A stretch of DNA of 18,253 bases, taken from positions 1-18,253 of the forward strand of contig CAJXAS010000015.1 of assembly GCA_913050305.1 (NCBI GenBank), read 5' to 3'. Numbering within the stretch: the stretch's first letter is position 1; every line of letters begins with the position of its first letter. The DNA is from an uncultured Polaribacter sp. (GTDB lineage Bacteria; Bacteroidota; Bacteroidia; Flavobacteriales; Flavobacteriaceae). Below, piece after piece: positions 1 to 8,200 of the stretch. The notes under the pieces were generated by a model that saw only the letters and a program-made list of their open reading frames with translations, was not told the DNA's origin and made no database searches. The position numbers were made by a program, and so were the translations under genes.

Positions 1-2095
1 CTTCTTCAGATATATTTGAAGGAGTTTCTGCGTAATGTGAAAATTCCATAGTAGAAGTAGCTCTACCAGAAGACATCGTTCTTAAAGCAGTTACATAACC
101 AAACATTTCTGATAATGGTACTATTGCTTTTACAACTTTAGAACCAGCACGATCACTCATGTCATTTACTTGTCCTCTTCTTCTGTTCAAATCACCAACT
201 ATATCACCCATGTTAGCTTCTGGAGTTAGCACTTCTAACTTCATCAAAGGCTCCATGATTTTCGCTTTCGCAACTTTTGCTGAAGCTTTATATCCCATTC
301 TTGCAGCTAATTCAAAAGATAATGCATCCGAATCCACAGCGTGAAAAGAACCATCTCTTAATGTAACTTTCATAGAATCCATTTCATAACCTGCTAAAGG
401 ACCATTCTTCATAGCTTCTTTGAAACCTTTCTCTACAGAAGGCACAAATTCTCTAGGAACATTACCTCCTTTAATAACAGATGCAAATTGCAATCCTTGA
501 ACACCTTCATCGGCTGGGCCAATAGTAAATGCAATATCCGCAAACTTACCACGACCACCAGATTGTTTCTTATAAACCTCTCTGTGCTGCGCTTCAGCTG
601 TAATAGCTTCTTTGTATTCAACCTGAGGTTGTCCTTGGTTTACTTCAACTTTGAATTCACGTCTTAAACGATCTACAATTACATCTAAATGTAATTCACC
701 CATTCCAGAAATAATAGTCTGGCCTGAAGCTTCGTCTGAACGAACTGTAAATGTAGGATCTTCTTCGGCTAACTTACCAAGACCAATACCTAACTTATCT
801 ACATCCGCTTTTGTTTTAGGCTCAACAGCAATACCAATTACTGGATCTGGAAAATCCATAGATTCCAAAACAATTGGAAATTTCTCAGCTGATAAAGTAT
901 CTCCTGTTTTGATAGATTTAAAACCTACAGCAGCACCAATATCTCCAGCCTCGATATAATCAATTGCATTCTGCTTGTTAGCATGCATTTGATAAATACG
1001 TGAAATACGTTCTTTTTTACCAGAACGATTATTTAAAACGTAAGAACCAGCATCTAAACGACCAGAGTATGCTCTAAAAAATGCTAAACGTCCTACAAAA
1101 GGATCTGTAGCAATCTTAAATGCTAAAGCAGCAAAAGGCTCATCTACACTTGGTTTACGTAATTCTTGTTCGTCTGTATCTGGGTTCACACCTACAATAC
1201 CTTCTTTATCCATTGGAGAAGGTAAATAACGACATACAGCATCTAATAGAAACTGAACCCCTTTATTTTTAAATGCAGAACCACAAATCATAGGGATGAT
1301 AGACATATCCATTACAGCAGCTCTCAATGCAGCGTGCACTTCGTCTTCTGTTATAGAATCTTCATCCTCCATATATTTTTCTAACAAATCTTCGTCATAA
1401 GCAGCAACCTCTTCAATAAGTTTACCACGTAGAATTTTTGCTTCTTCTTTTAAATCTTCTGGAATATCTACAACATCAAATGTAGAACCCATACCCTCTT
1501 CATGCCATACAATAGCTCTGTTTTTAACAAGATCTACAATACCTTTAAAGTTCTCCTCATCACCAATGTTCAAAACAATTGGGACAGCATTAGAACCTAG
1601 CATTTCTTTCACTTGCTTACAAACCATCATAAAATCAGATCCTTGACGGTCCATTTTATTTACAAAACCAATTCTTGGCACTTTGTAATTGTCTGCAAGT
1701 CTCCAGTTCGTTTCAGATTGAGGCTCAACACCATCAACAGCTGAAAACAAAAATACTAAACCATCAAGAACACGTAAAGACCTATTTACTTCAACAGTAA
1801 AATCTACGTGACCTGGTGTGTCAATAATATTAAAGTGATAATCTTTTGTATCTGGAAGTGTCTCTGCATTTTCCATTGGAAATTGCCAAGTACAAGTAGT
1901 AGCTGCAGAAGTAATTGTAATACCTCTTTCTTGCTCTTGCTCCATCCAGTCCATAGTTGCTGCACCATCATGTACTTCTCCGATCTTATGAGAAACACCT
2001 GTATAATACAATACACGTTCTGTAGTAGTGGTTTTACCAGCATCAATATGTGCTGCAATACCAATATTTCTAGTATATCTTAAATCTCTAGCCAT
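1..2095 (-). CDS. fusA: Elongation factor G (3' end cut by window edge)
   Basis: Translation GTPase that moves tRNA and mRNA through the ribosome and, with RRF, splits ribosomes. The reverse strand reads open from ATG at 2095 to the window edge, 698 codons; EF-G is about 700-710 residues, so only around ten codons are missing. Visible motifs are the P-loop AHIDAGKT (residues 15-22), the switch I segment RGITITSAATT, DTPGHVD starting at D92 with the catalytic His at 96, and NKMD at 146-149. The later domains are also recognisable, for example SGMGELHLDVIVDRL and the C-terminal GYVTALRTMSSGRA. The start lies 5 bases after the rpsG stop, so the two are surely co-transcribed. No Shine-Dalgarno is evident, which is usual for this phylum. 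The motifs look canonical for the main fusA rather than a divergent paralogue. Identity is essentially certain. Confidence 0.98.
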   Translation of the reverse strand, partial: MARDLRYTRNIGIAAHIDAGKTTTTERVLYYTGVSHKIGEVHDGAATMDWMEQEQERGITITSAATTCTWQFPMENAETLPDTKDYHFNIIDTPGHVDFTVEVNRSLRVLDGLVFLFSAVDGVEPQSETNWRLADNYKVPRIGFVNKMDRQGSDFMMVCKQVKEMLGSNAVPIVLNIGDEENFKGIVDLVKNRAIVWHEEGMGSTFDVVDIPEDLKEEAKILRGKLIEEVAAYDEDLLEKYMEDEDSITEDEVHAALRAAVMDMSIIPMICGSAFKNKGVQFLLDAVCRYLPSPMDKEGIVGVNPDTDEQELRKPSVDEPFAALAFKIATDPFVGRLAFFRAYSGRLDAGSYVLNNRSGKKERISRIYQMHANKQNAIDYIEAGDIGAAVGFKSIKTGDTLSAEKFPIVLESMDFPDPVIGIAVEPKTKADVDKLGIGLGKLAEEDPTFTVRSDEASGQTIISGMGELHLDVIVDRLRREFKVEVNQGQPQVEYKEAITAEAQHREVYKKQSGGRGKFADIAFTIGPADEGVQGLQFASVIKGGNVPREFVPSVEKGFKEAMKNGPLAGYEMDSMKVTLRDGSFHAVDSDALSFELAARMGYKASAKVAKAKIMEPLMKLEVLTPEANMGDIVGDLNRRRGQVNDMSDRAGSKVVKAIVPLSEMFGYVTALRTMSSGRATSTMEFSHYAETPSNISEE

Positions 2096-2100
2096 ATCTA

Positions 2101-2577
2101 TTAAAATCTAAAGTGAGAGAATGCTTTGTTAGCTTCTGCCATTTTGTGAGTATCTGTACGCTTTTTAACAGCAGCACCTTCTTCTTTAGCCGCGGCTAAA
2201 ATTTCAGCAGCTAAACGCTGTGCCATTGTTTTCTCGTTTCTCTTACGAGTATACAAAATCATCCATTTAATAGCCATAGAAACCTTACGGTCTGGTCTAA
2301 TTTGCATTGGGATTTGAAATGTTGCTCCACCTACACGACGAGATCTTACCTCTACATGTGGCATTACATTTGACAAACCATCTTTCCAAATTTCTAAGGC
2401 TGACTTTTCTTCTTCACCTTTTCTTTCCTCTACGATGTCTAACGCATCATAAAATACTTTAAAAGCTACTGACTTTTTACCTGCCCACATTAAATTGTTA
2501 ACGAATCTAGTTACTAACTGATCGTTAAATTTAGGGTCTGGTAATAAGACTCTTTTTTTTGCTGCTCTTTTTCTCAT
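2101..2577 (-). CDS. rpsG: 30S ribosomal protein S7
   Basis: Primary 16S rRNA-binding protein of the small-subunit head, which nucleates assembly of the 3' domain and contacts tRNA at the E site. It has 158 residues, as expected for Bacteroidota S7. It opens MRKRAAKKRVLLPDPKF and contains the signatures LVTRFVNNLMWAGKKSVA and VRSRRVGGATFQIPMQIRP, and ends with the conserved HKMAEANKAFSHFRF. It lies between rpsL and fusA in the classic str operon order. It is separated from rpsL by 133 bases, long for an operon gap and carrying a palindrome, and from fusA by 5 bases. In E. coli S7 represses its own translation by binding the S12-S7 intercistronic mRNA; whether that holds here is unknown. Identity is certain. 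Confidence 0.98.
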   Translation of the reverse strand: MRKRAAKKRVLLPDPKFNDQLVTRFVNNLMWAGKKSVAFKVFYDALDIVEERKGEEEKSALEIWKDGLSNVMPHVEVRSRRVGGATFQIPMQIRPDRKVSMAIKWMILYTRKRNEKTMAQRLAAEILAAAKEEGAAVKKRTDTHKMAEANKAFSHFRF

Positions 2578-2710
2578 GTCTTTACATTAAAAAAGTTAAT
2601 TGATTTGTTACTTGCTCTTAACTGTTCTTTCCATCCACTACCAGTAGTTTAAACAAAATAAACAACTTGGTATAATTTTCAGAAATTACAACTCTTTACT
2701 TATAACGCTT
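2578..2710 (-). other. rpsL-rpsG intercistronic region with a short palindrome
   Basis: A 133-base spacer inside the str operon. It contains ACTAC-CA-GTAGT at 2637-2648, a perfect 5-bp inverted repeat around two central bases; as RNA its loop would be too tight unless inner pairs open. No intrinsic terminator and no good TAnnTTTG box is visible, so it is probably transcribed through. By analogy with E. coli this is where an S7 translational operator would lie, but I cannot show that this sequence folds like one. Confidence 0.35.
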
Positions 2711-3085
2711 TTACTTCTTTGGGCGTTTTGCACCGTACTTTGATCGTCTTTGGGTTCTCCCCTCAACTCCCGCAGTATCTAAAGCTCCACGTACTACGTG
2801 ATACTTTACACCTGGCAAATCCTTTACCCTTCCACCTCTAACTAATACTATCGAGTGCTCTTGTAAGTTATGTCCTTCACCTGGAATGTATGCGTTTATC
2901 TCATTACCATTTGTCAATCTAACTCTTGCAACTTTACGCATTGCTGAATTAGGTTTCTTTGGTGTTGTAGTATAAACACGTGTACAAACTCCACGCCTTT
3001 GAGGACAAGACGACAAAGCAGCCGATTTACTCTTCTTAGTTATTTTGGTTCTTCCTTTACGAACTAATTGTTGAATAGTAGGCAT
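2711..3085 (-). CDS. rpsL: 30S ribosomal protein S12
   Basis: Decoding-centre protein of the small subunit, controlling accuracy and forming part of the streptomycin site. I chose ATG at 3085 (MPTIQQLVRKGRTK), giving 124 residues, the normal family length. An in-frame ATG 20 codons upstream (3145) would add a tail, MQTLKKETSLIINEKKQLFS, that S12 does not have and that overlaps the putative promoter box at 3143-3150. Conserved blocks are TTTPKKPNSAMRKVARVRL and GEGHNLQEHSIVLVRGGRVKDLPGVKYH. The residues that mutate in streptomycin resistance carry the usual sensitive forms: Lys43, Lys88 and Pro91, with Asp89 at the normally methylthiolated position. It is the first gene of the str operon and its upstream region is divergent from the BamA-like gene. 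Confidence 0.97.
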   Translation of the reverse strand: MPTIQQLVRKGRTKITKKSKSAALSSCPQRRGVCTRVYTTTPKKPNSAMRKVARVRLTNGNEINAYIPGEGHNLQEHSIVLVRGGRVKDLPGVKYHVVRGALDTAGVEGRTQRRSKYGAKRPKK

Positions 3086-3142
3086 ACTAAATAATTGCTT
3101 TTTTTCGTTTATAATTAAACTTGTCTCTTTTTTCAGAGTTTG

Positions 3143-3150
3143 CAAATGTA
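3143..3150 (-). promoter_or_regulatory. Putative -7 box (TACATTTG) for the str operon
   Basis: On the minus strand TACATTTG exactly fits the Bacteroidota -7 consensus TAnnTTTG, 57 bases before the rpsL ATG. No TTG is visible at the expected -33 spacing (about 17-23 bases upstream), so this rests on the -7 box alone. Transcription from here would start downstream of the longer in-frame ATG at 3145, or very close to it, which supports the short rpsL start. Confidence 0.45.
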
Positions 3151-3214
3151 CAAATAATTTCTAACCTTTCTAATGTCAGTAACTTATTTTTTAAAAAAGT
3201 ATTTATACTTTCTA

Positions 3215-3240
3215 TTGTATCTGTTTTTTAGATACATTTG
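3215..3240 (+). promoter_or_regulatory. Putative promoter of the BamA-like gene
   Basis: TACATTTG at 3233-3240 matches the TAnnTTTG -7 consensus. A TTG at 3215-3217 sits 15 bases before it, shorter than the usual 17-23. Transcription would begin near 3246, leaving a leader under 20 bases before the TTG start codon at 3263. The same octamer occurs on the opposite strand at 3143-3150, so this 177-base gap looks like a divergent promoter region. Confidence 0.45.
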
Positions 3241-3262
3241 AAATTCAAAAACAGCGTAACTA

Positions 3263-4927
3263 TTGCATAAAAAAAACATCTCCTTCTTAGTATTAATAGC
3301 TATACTTGGTTGCACATCTGCAGTATGTTCCCAAGATTTTAGTCTTGAAATAAATTCAAATAAAGCAACTGAAAATATATTTCTTTCTAAAATAAACTAT
3401 AAAACAAAACATCCAGATTCCACAGCTCTTTATATTGAATTAAATAGAGTTCAGAAACACCTTAAAATGAACGGGTATTTTTTAAGCAGAATAGACAGCG
3501 TTTCTCAAGAAGGTGAAAAATATATTGCTTATTTAAATCTTGATAAGAAGGTAGATTCTGTGCTTCTAAAACACAAGAGCATCAGCAAACAAATTCTACA
3601 AAAATATAAATTCAAAAATAATTATATTAGATTACCTATATACCAATTAGAAGAAATTTTAAAGGACATTTCAACCTTTCAAGAACTCAAGGGAAATGCT
3701 TTCTCTGAAATTAAATTAAAAAAATTAAGGATAAATAATAAGACACTATATGCTGAAATTGATTTAATTACCTCTAAAAAAAGAAAAATAGATAAGATCA
3801 TTTTAAAGGGGTATGACAATTTTCCAGAATCATTTATTAAAAATTATTTAAATATTAATTCTAAAACTACTTTTAACAAAAAAAAGTTGATAGAAATTTC
3901 TAAACTGTCTAAAGGCCTAGATTTTGTCTCTGAAACAAAGCCTCCTGAAACATTATTCAAAAAAGACTCTACCTTAATATATATATATTTAAAAAAAATA
4001 CAAGGAAGTAGTTTTGATGGCCTTGTAAACTTTAATTCTCAAGAAAATGGGAAATTACAATTTAATGGATATCTAGACTTAAAATTGAAGAATGTCTTAA
4101 ATAAGGGAGAACAATTAAATTTATTATGGAATAGTTTTGGAAACGAAAAACAAGAGTTTTCAATATCAGTGAAAACACCTTATATCTATAACTCTAAATT
4201 AAGTCCAGAGTTAGCTTTTTCGATATATAAACAAGACTCCACTTTTTTAAACACCAATTTAAACGCCAATCTAAAATATCAAATAAAAAATAACACCAAT
4301 TTATTTGTGTCTTTTAATTCTGAAAAATCTGAAAATAGTACAAAAACCATTTCTAATAATATTAGCACCTACGAAAATCACTTTCTTGGGTTTGGATATG
4401 AATACAAAATTTTAAAAAATGATGTTTTTAAAAATGACATATTTTTTATAAATATAAATCCCTCTTTTGGAAAAAGAAAAACAACTAACAATACATCTAA
4501 ACAAATTAAAATAGCAACTACCCTCGCTTATCTGCTAGATTTAAACAGAAATAATAGCATCTACTTTAGAAACAAAACAGCACTATTAAATTCTACAAAC
4601 TATTTTGATAATGAATTGTTTAGAATTGGAGGAAACAAATCTATTAGAGGCTTTAACGAGCAGAGCATTTTTGTAAAAAACTATTTATTACAGAACATAG
4701 AATTTAGATATCAAACATCTAAGGGCTCCTATATGTATACGATTACAGATTTGGCATTAATTACTACAACCAACAGCAAAGAAAAACTATACAGCTTTGG
4801 CCTTGGCTATTTGTTTAATTCGAATAATTCTCAAATTAATATATCTACTGCAGTTGGCACAAATACCAAAAATCCGTTAGATTTTAAAAACACACAATTT
4901 TTTGTGAATTGGGTAAATTTCTTTTAA
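3263..4927 (+). CDS. BamA/TamA-family outer-membrane beta-barrel protein
   Basis: Likely an Omp85-superfamily outer-membrane protein of 554 residues. The start is TTG at 3263: an in-frame TAA lies at 3257-3259, so no upstream start is possible, and the signal peptide follows at once (MHKKNISFLVLIAILGCTSAVCS, probable cleavage before QDF). Residues about 30-170 look like periplasmic beta/alpha repeats. Residues about 174-250 form a clear POTRA-like unit (KIDKIILKGYDNFPESFIKNYL). From about 250 onward come alternating amphipathic strands ending in Phe, typical of a barrel. The Omp85 hallmark RGF is at 462-464, in GGNKSIRGF. It is shorter than true BamA, which has five POTRA domains, so it is a BamA/TamA-like paralogue and not the core assembly factor. 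It is divergent from rpsL. Its exact role, whether protein insertion, lipid transfer or something else, is not evident. Confidence 0.85.
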   Translation: MHKKNISFLVLIAILGCTSAVCSQDFSLEINSNKATENIFLSKINYKTKHPDSTALYIELNRVQKHLKMNGYFLSRIDSVSQEGEKYIAYLNLDKKVDSVLLKHKSISKQILQKYKFKNNYIRLPIYQLEEILKDISTFQELKGNAFSEIKLKKLRINNKTLYAEIDLITSKKRKIDKIILKGYDNFPESFIKNYLNINSKTTFNKKKLIEISKLSKGLDFVSETKPPETLFKKDSTLIYIYLKKIQGSSFDGLVNFNSQENGKLQFNGYLDLKLKNVLNKGEQLNLLWNSFGNEKQEFSISVKTPYIYNSKLSPELAFSIYKQDSTFLNTNLNANLKYQIKNNTNLFVSFNSEKSENSTKTISNNISTYENHFLGFGYEYKILKNDVFKNDIFFININPSFGKRKTTNNTSKQIKIATTLAYLLDLNRNNSIYFRNKTALLNSTNYFDNELFRIGGNKSIRGFNEQSIFVKNYLLQNIEFRYQTSKGSYMYTITDLALITTTNSKEKLYSFGLGYLFNSNNSQINISTAVGTNTKNPLDFKNTQFFVNWVNFF

Positions 4928-4950
4928 AGAAAAACTCTTTACTTTTTTTT
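4925..4950 (+). terminator. Weak candidate terminator after the BamA-like gene
   Basis: TAAAGA-AAAAC-TCTTTA forms a 6-bp A/T-rich hairpin that begins in the stop codon and is followed by eight T. The stem has only two G/C pairs, so it is far weaker than the other three terminators here. Confidence 0.35.
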
Positions 4951-5157
4951 CTTGTAGTAACTGATTAAATAAAATAACAATTAAACCTAATTAAACCACT
5001 GTAAGACATGTTTATCAACACTTATCTCATTTTTATAGCATTACTAATTTATGTTAAATTAGTGAATTATACACAATTAAATGGTCAATAAAAGTTAATT
5101 ATTTGTATATAATTTAATAATAAACAAGTTAATAATGAAAAATATACTATTTAAAAG
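4951..5157. other. AT-rich upstream region of susC pair 1
   Basis: No gene is visible. An inverted repeat ACTAATTT-ATGTT-AAATTAGT occupies 5043-5063 and extends by two weaker pairs to 5041-5065. It lies about 115 bases upstream of the putative promoter, so it could be a regulator-binding site or simply a chance feature of AT-rich DNA. Confidence 0.3.
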
Positions 5158-5187
5158 TTGTTATTTAACAAAATATTTAGATATTTG
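5158..5187 (+). promoter_or_regulatory. Putative promoter of SusCD pair 1, with a palindrome over the -33 region
   Basis: TTG at 5158-5160 lies 19 bases before GATATTTG (5180-5187), one mismatch from TAnnTTTG. The box ends 27 bases before the susC ATG. Its counterpart before the second susC (GACTTTTG) has the same spacing and the same first-base mismatch, which argues that both are real. The palindrome TTGTTA-TT-TAACAA (5158-5171) covers the -33 TTG, a placement suited to a repressor or activator site. Confidence 0.5.
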
Positions 5188-5214
5188 ATACAATTAATTT
5201 AAATCAAATAAACA

Positions 5215-8200
5215 ATGAAAACAAAGTTTAAAGGAATTTTAACGCTGCTATTGGCGTTTGTTGTGCAAATAACCTTTGCACAAGAGAAAACAATTTCCGG
5301 AACAGTATCAGACTCATCTGGTACTCTACCTGGAGTAAGTGTACTTGTAAAAGGTACATCAATAGGAACACAAACTGATTTTGACGGTAAATACGCTATC
5401 ATGGCAAAGCAAGGAGACATCTTAAGCTTTAGCTACATGGGATATAAAACTGTTGAAAAATCAGTAACCGACGGAAATACCATGAATATAACTTTGCAAC
5501 AAGACGCTAATTTATTAGACGAAATTGTAGTAACGGCATTAGGTATTTCAAAAGCTAAAAAATCTTTAGGATACTCTACTCAAAAAGTTGACGGAGATGA
5601 AGTTTCTAGAGTTAAAGACGCCAACTTTATTAATTCATTAGCTGGTAAAATATCAGGTGTTGAAATTAAGCAAAGTGGAACTATGGGAGGATCTACAAAT
5701 GTTGTAATTCGTGGAAATAGTTCATTAACCGGAAATAATCAAGCGTTATTTGTTGTTGATGGTGTTCCAATGAACAACAGCAATACAAACTCTGGAGGTC
5801 AGCAAACAGGACGTGGTGGTTATGATTACGGAAATGCTGCTTCAGATATCAATCCAGATGACATTGAATCAATCAATGTTTTGAAAGGTGGTGCTGCTTC
5901 TGTATTGTATGGATCTAGCGCTGCAAATGGTGTTATTATTATTACCACTAAAAAAGGTAAGTCTAAAAAGAATCAACTTGGTGTTACAATCAACTCGAGT
6001 TTCTCTTTAGGCTCTATAGATAAGAGCACGTATACTGAATACCAAGACCAATACGGAGCTGGTTACGGAGCATATTACGGAAGTACAGGATACTTCAATG
6101 ATGTTGATATGAATGGTGATGGTGTATTAGACTTAGTAACACCTGGTACTGAAGATGCTTCATATGGAGCTCCATTTGATGGTAGAATGGTTTACCAATG
6201 GAATTCATGGTATCCAGAATTAACTGACACTTATTTACAACCAACTCCTTGGGAAGCTGCTAAAAATAATCCATTAACGTTTTTTGAAACAGCGGAAACT
6301 GCTATTAATAGTGTTTCTTTTGAGGGATCAACGGATAAAGGAACGTACAGATTTGCATACACTAATTTTTCTCAAAAAGGTGTTTTGCCAAACAGTTCTA
6401 TCAATAAAGATATCTTGGATTTTGGTGGTTCGTATGATTTAAGTGATAAACTTAGTATTAGAACAAAAATGACCTACTCTGCTGTAAGAGGTAAAGGTCG
6501 TTATGGGACGGGTTATGATGCTAAAAATCCAAACCAATCTTTCAAGCAATGGTATCAAACGAATGTTGATATTAAAGAACAAGAAGCGGCTTATTTCTTA
6601 ACAGGACAAAACATCACTTGGAATGCTAATTCTACTACAGATAGAACTCCAATTTACTTTGATAATCCATATTGGACACGTTACGAAAACTATCAGAATG
6701 ATGAAAGAAATCGTATCAATGGCCACGTTACTTTATCTTACGAAGTAAATGATTGGTTTAATATAATGGGTAGAGCTACTCTAGACACTTATAGTCAAAT
6801 TCAAGAAGAAAGAATTGCTGTAGGAAGTGTTGATGTATCTGAATACAGTAAATCACTCAACCGTTTTCAAAACAACAATTATGATCTTTATTTAAATTTT
6901 GACAAAAATTTCCTAGAAGACAAGTTAAATGTTAGAGGTACTTTAGGAGCCAATATTGTAAGAACATCAATGAATAATTTATCTGCTAGAACTACCGGAG
7001 GTCTTGTAGTTCCTGGACTATATGCCTTAAGCAATAGTAAAGAACTTTCTTCTGCACCTGGGGAATATGAAGCTTCTTTTGCAAGGAATTCAATCTTTGG
7101 AAATGTTAGCTTAGGATATGATGACTACCTATACTTAGAAGGATCTTACAGAAGTGAAAAAGCATCTACGTTACCTAAGGATAACAATACGTTTGATTAT
7201 TTTGCAGTTTCTTCTAGTTTTATTTTCTCTAAATTCATTGATTCTGACCTTATATCATTTGGTAAGTTCAGAGCAGGTTACGCTGAAACAGGTAATGCTG
7301 CAGACGCCCTTAGAATTTACGATACCTATTCATCTATTGGAAATATGGGTGGTAATCCATTATATTCTTTACCCTCTTCAAAAAACAATGCAAACTTAAA
7401 GGATGAATCTACTAAAGAAATGGAATTAGGTTTAGAAATGAGATTTGTAAACAACAGGTTAGGGTTTGATTTTTCAGCATATAACAAAAAATCAATTGAT
7501 CAAATTATGTCTGTATCCGTTTCAACGGCTACTGGTTACAATTCGAAATTTGTAAATGCCGGAGAAATAACAAATAAAGGTGTTGAACTTAGTTTATATG
7601 GAGAACCAATTAGAACAGATGATTTTAACTGGAAGGTAAATGTAAATTGGAGTAAAAATAAAAATGAAGTTGTATCTTTATATGGTGATGTAAATCAATT
7701 ACAACTAGCTAGTGTGCAAGGTGGCGTTTCGATTAATGCTACAATTGGGCAACCTTATGGTTCTATTGTTGGTTCAAACTACGTATATAATGACGATGGT
7801 ACCAAAACTATTGGTGCTGACGGATACTACATCAAATCAGCTTCTAAAGAAGTAATTGGAAACGTTAATCCAGACTGGATTGGTGGTATAAATAACTCAT
7901 TTAGATATAAAAACTTTAACTTTAGCTTCTTAATAGATGTTAAAAAAGGTGGTGATGTTTTCTCTCTAGATACTTATTACGGTTATGCAACAGGTATTTA
8001 TGCAAATACTGTTTTTGAAAATGATCTTGGAAATCCAGTAAGAAATACTTTAGCAAACGGCGGGGGTGTTATTTTAGATGGTGTTTTAGCTGATGGATCT
8101 GCAAATACTACAAGAGTAAGGGCAGATTACTATGCAAATCCATGGGGATATAAGCATGCTCCAGGTGCAGCACATACTTCTGATGCTGGATACGTGAAGC

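Noticed and set aside
159..959. Short plus-strand and minus-strand reading frames inside the fusA region (for example 159-344 and 651-959)
   Set aside because: They overlap the fully supported fusA frame on the minus strand, lack any recognisable domain and look like chance open frames.
3086..3145. A longer S12 starting at the ATG at 3145
   Set aside because: The extra 20 residues are not part of the S12 family, and the putative promoter box overlaps that ATG.
3299..3322. Possible lipobox (ILGC) in the BamA-like signal peptide
   Set aside because: The protein is a predicted beta-barrel ending in Phe, and a normal signal-peptidase-I site (VCS before QDF) follows; a lipid anchor on this Cys is unlikely.
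5199..5420. Minus-strand frame opposite the first susC start
   Set aside because: It is antisense to a well-supported signal peptide and domain, with no independent evidence.
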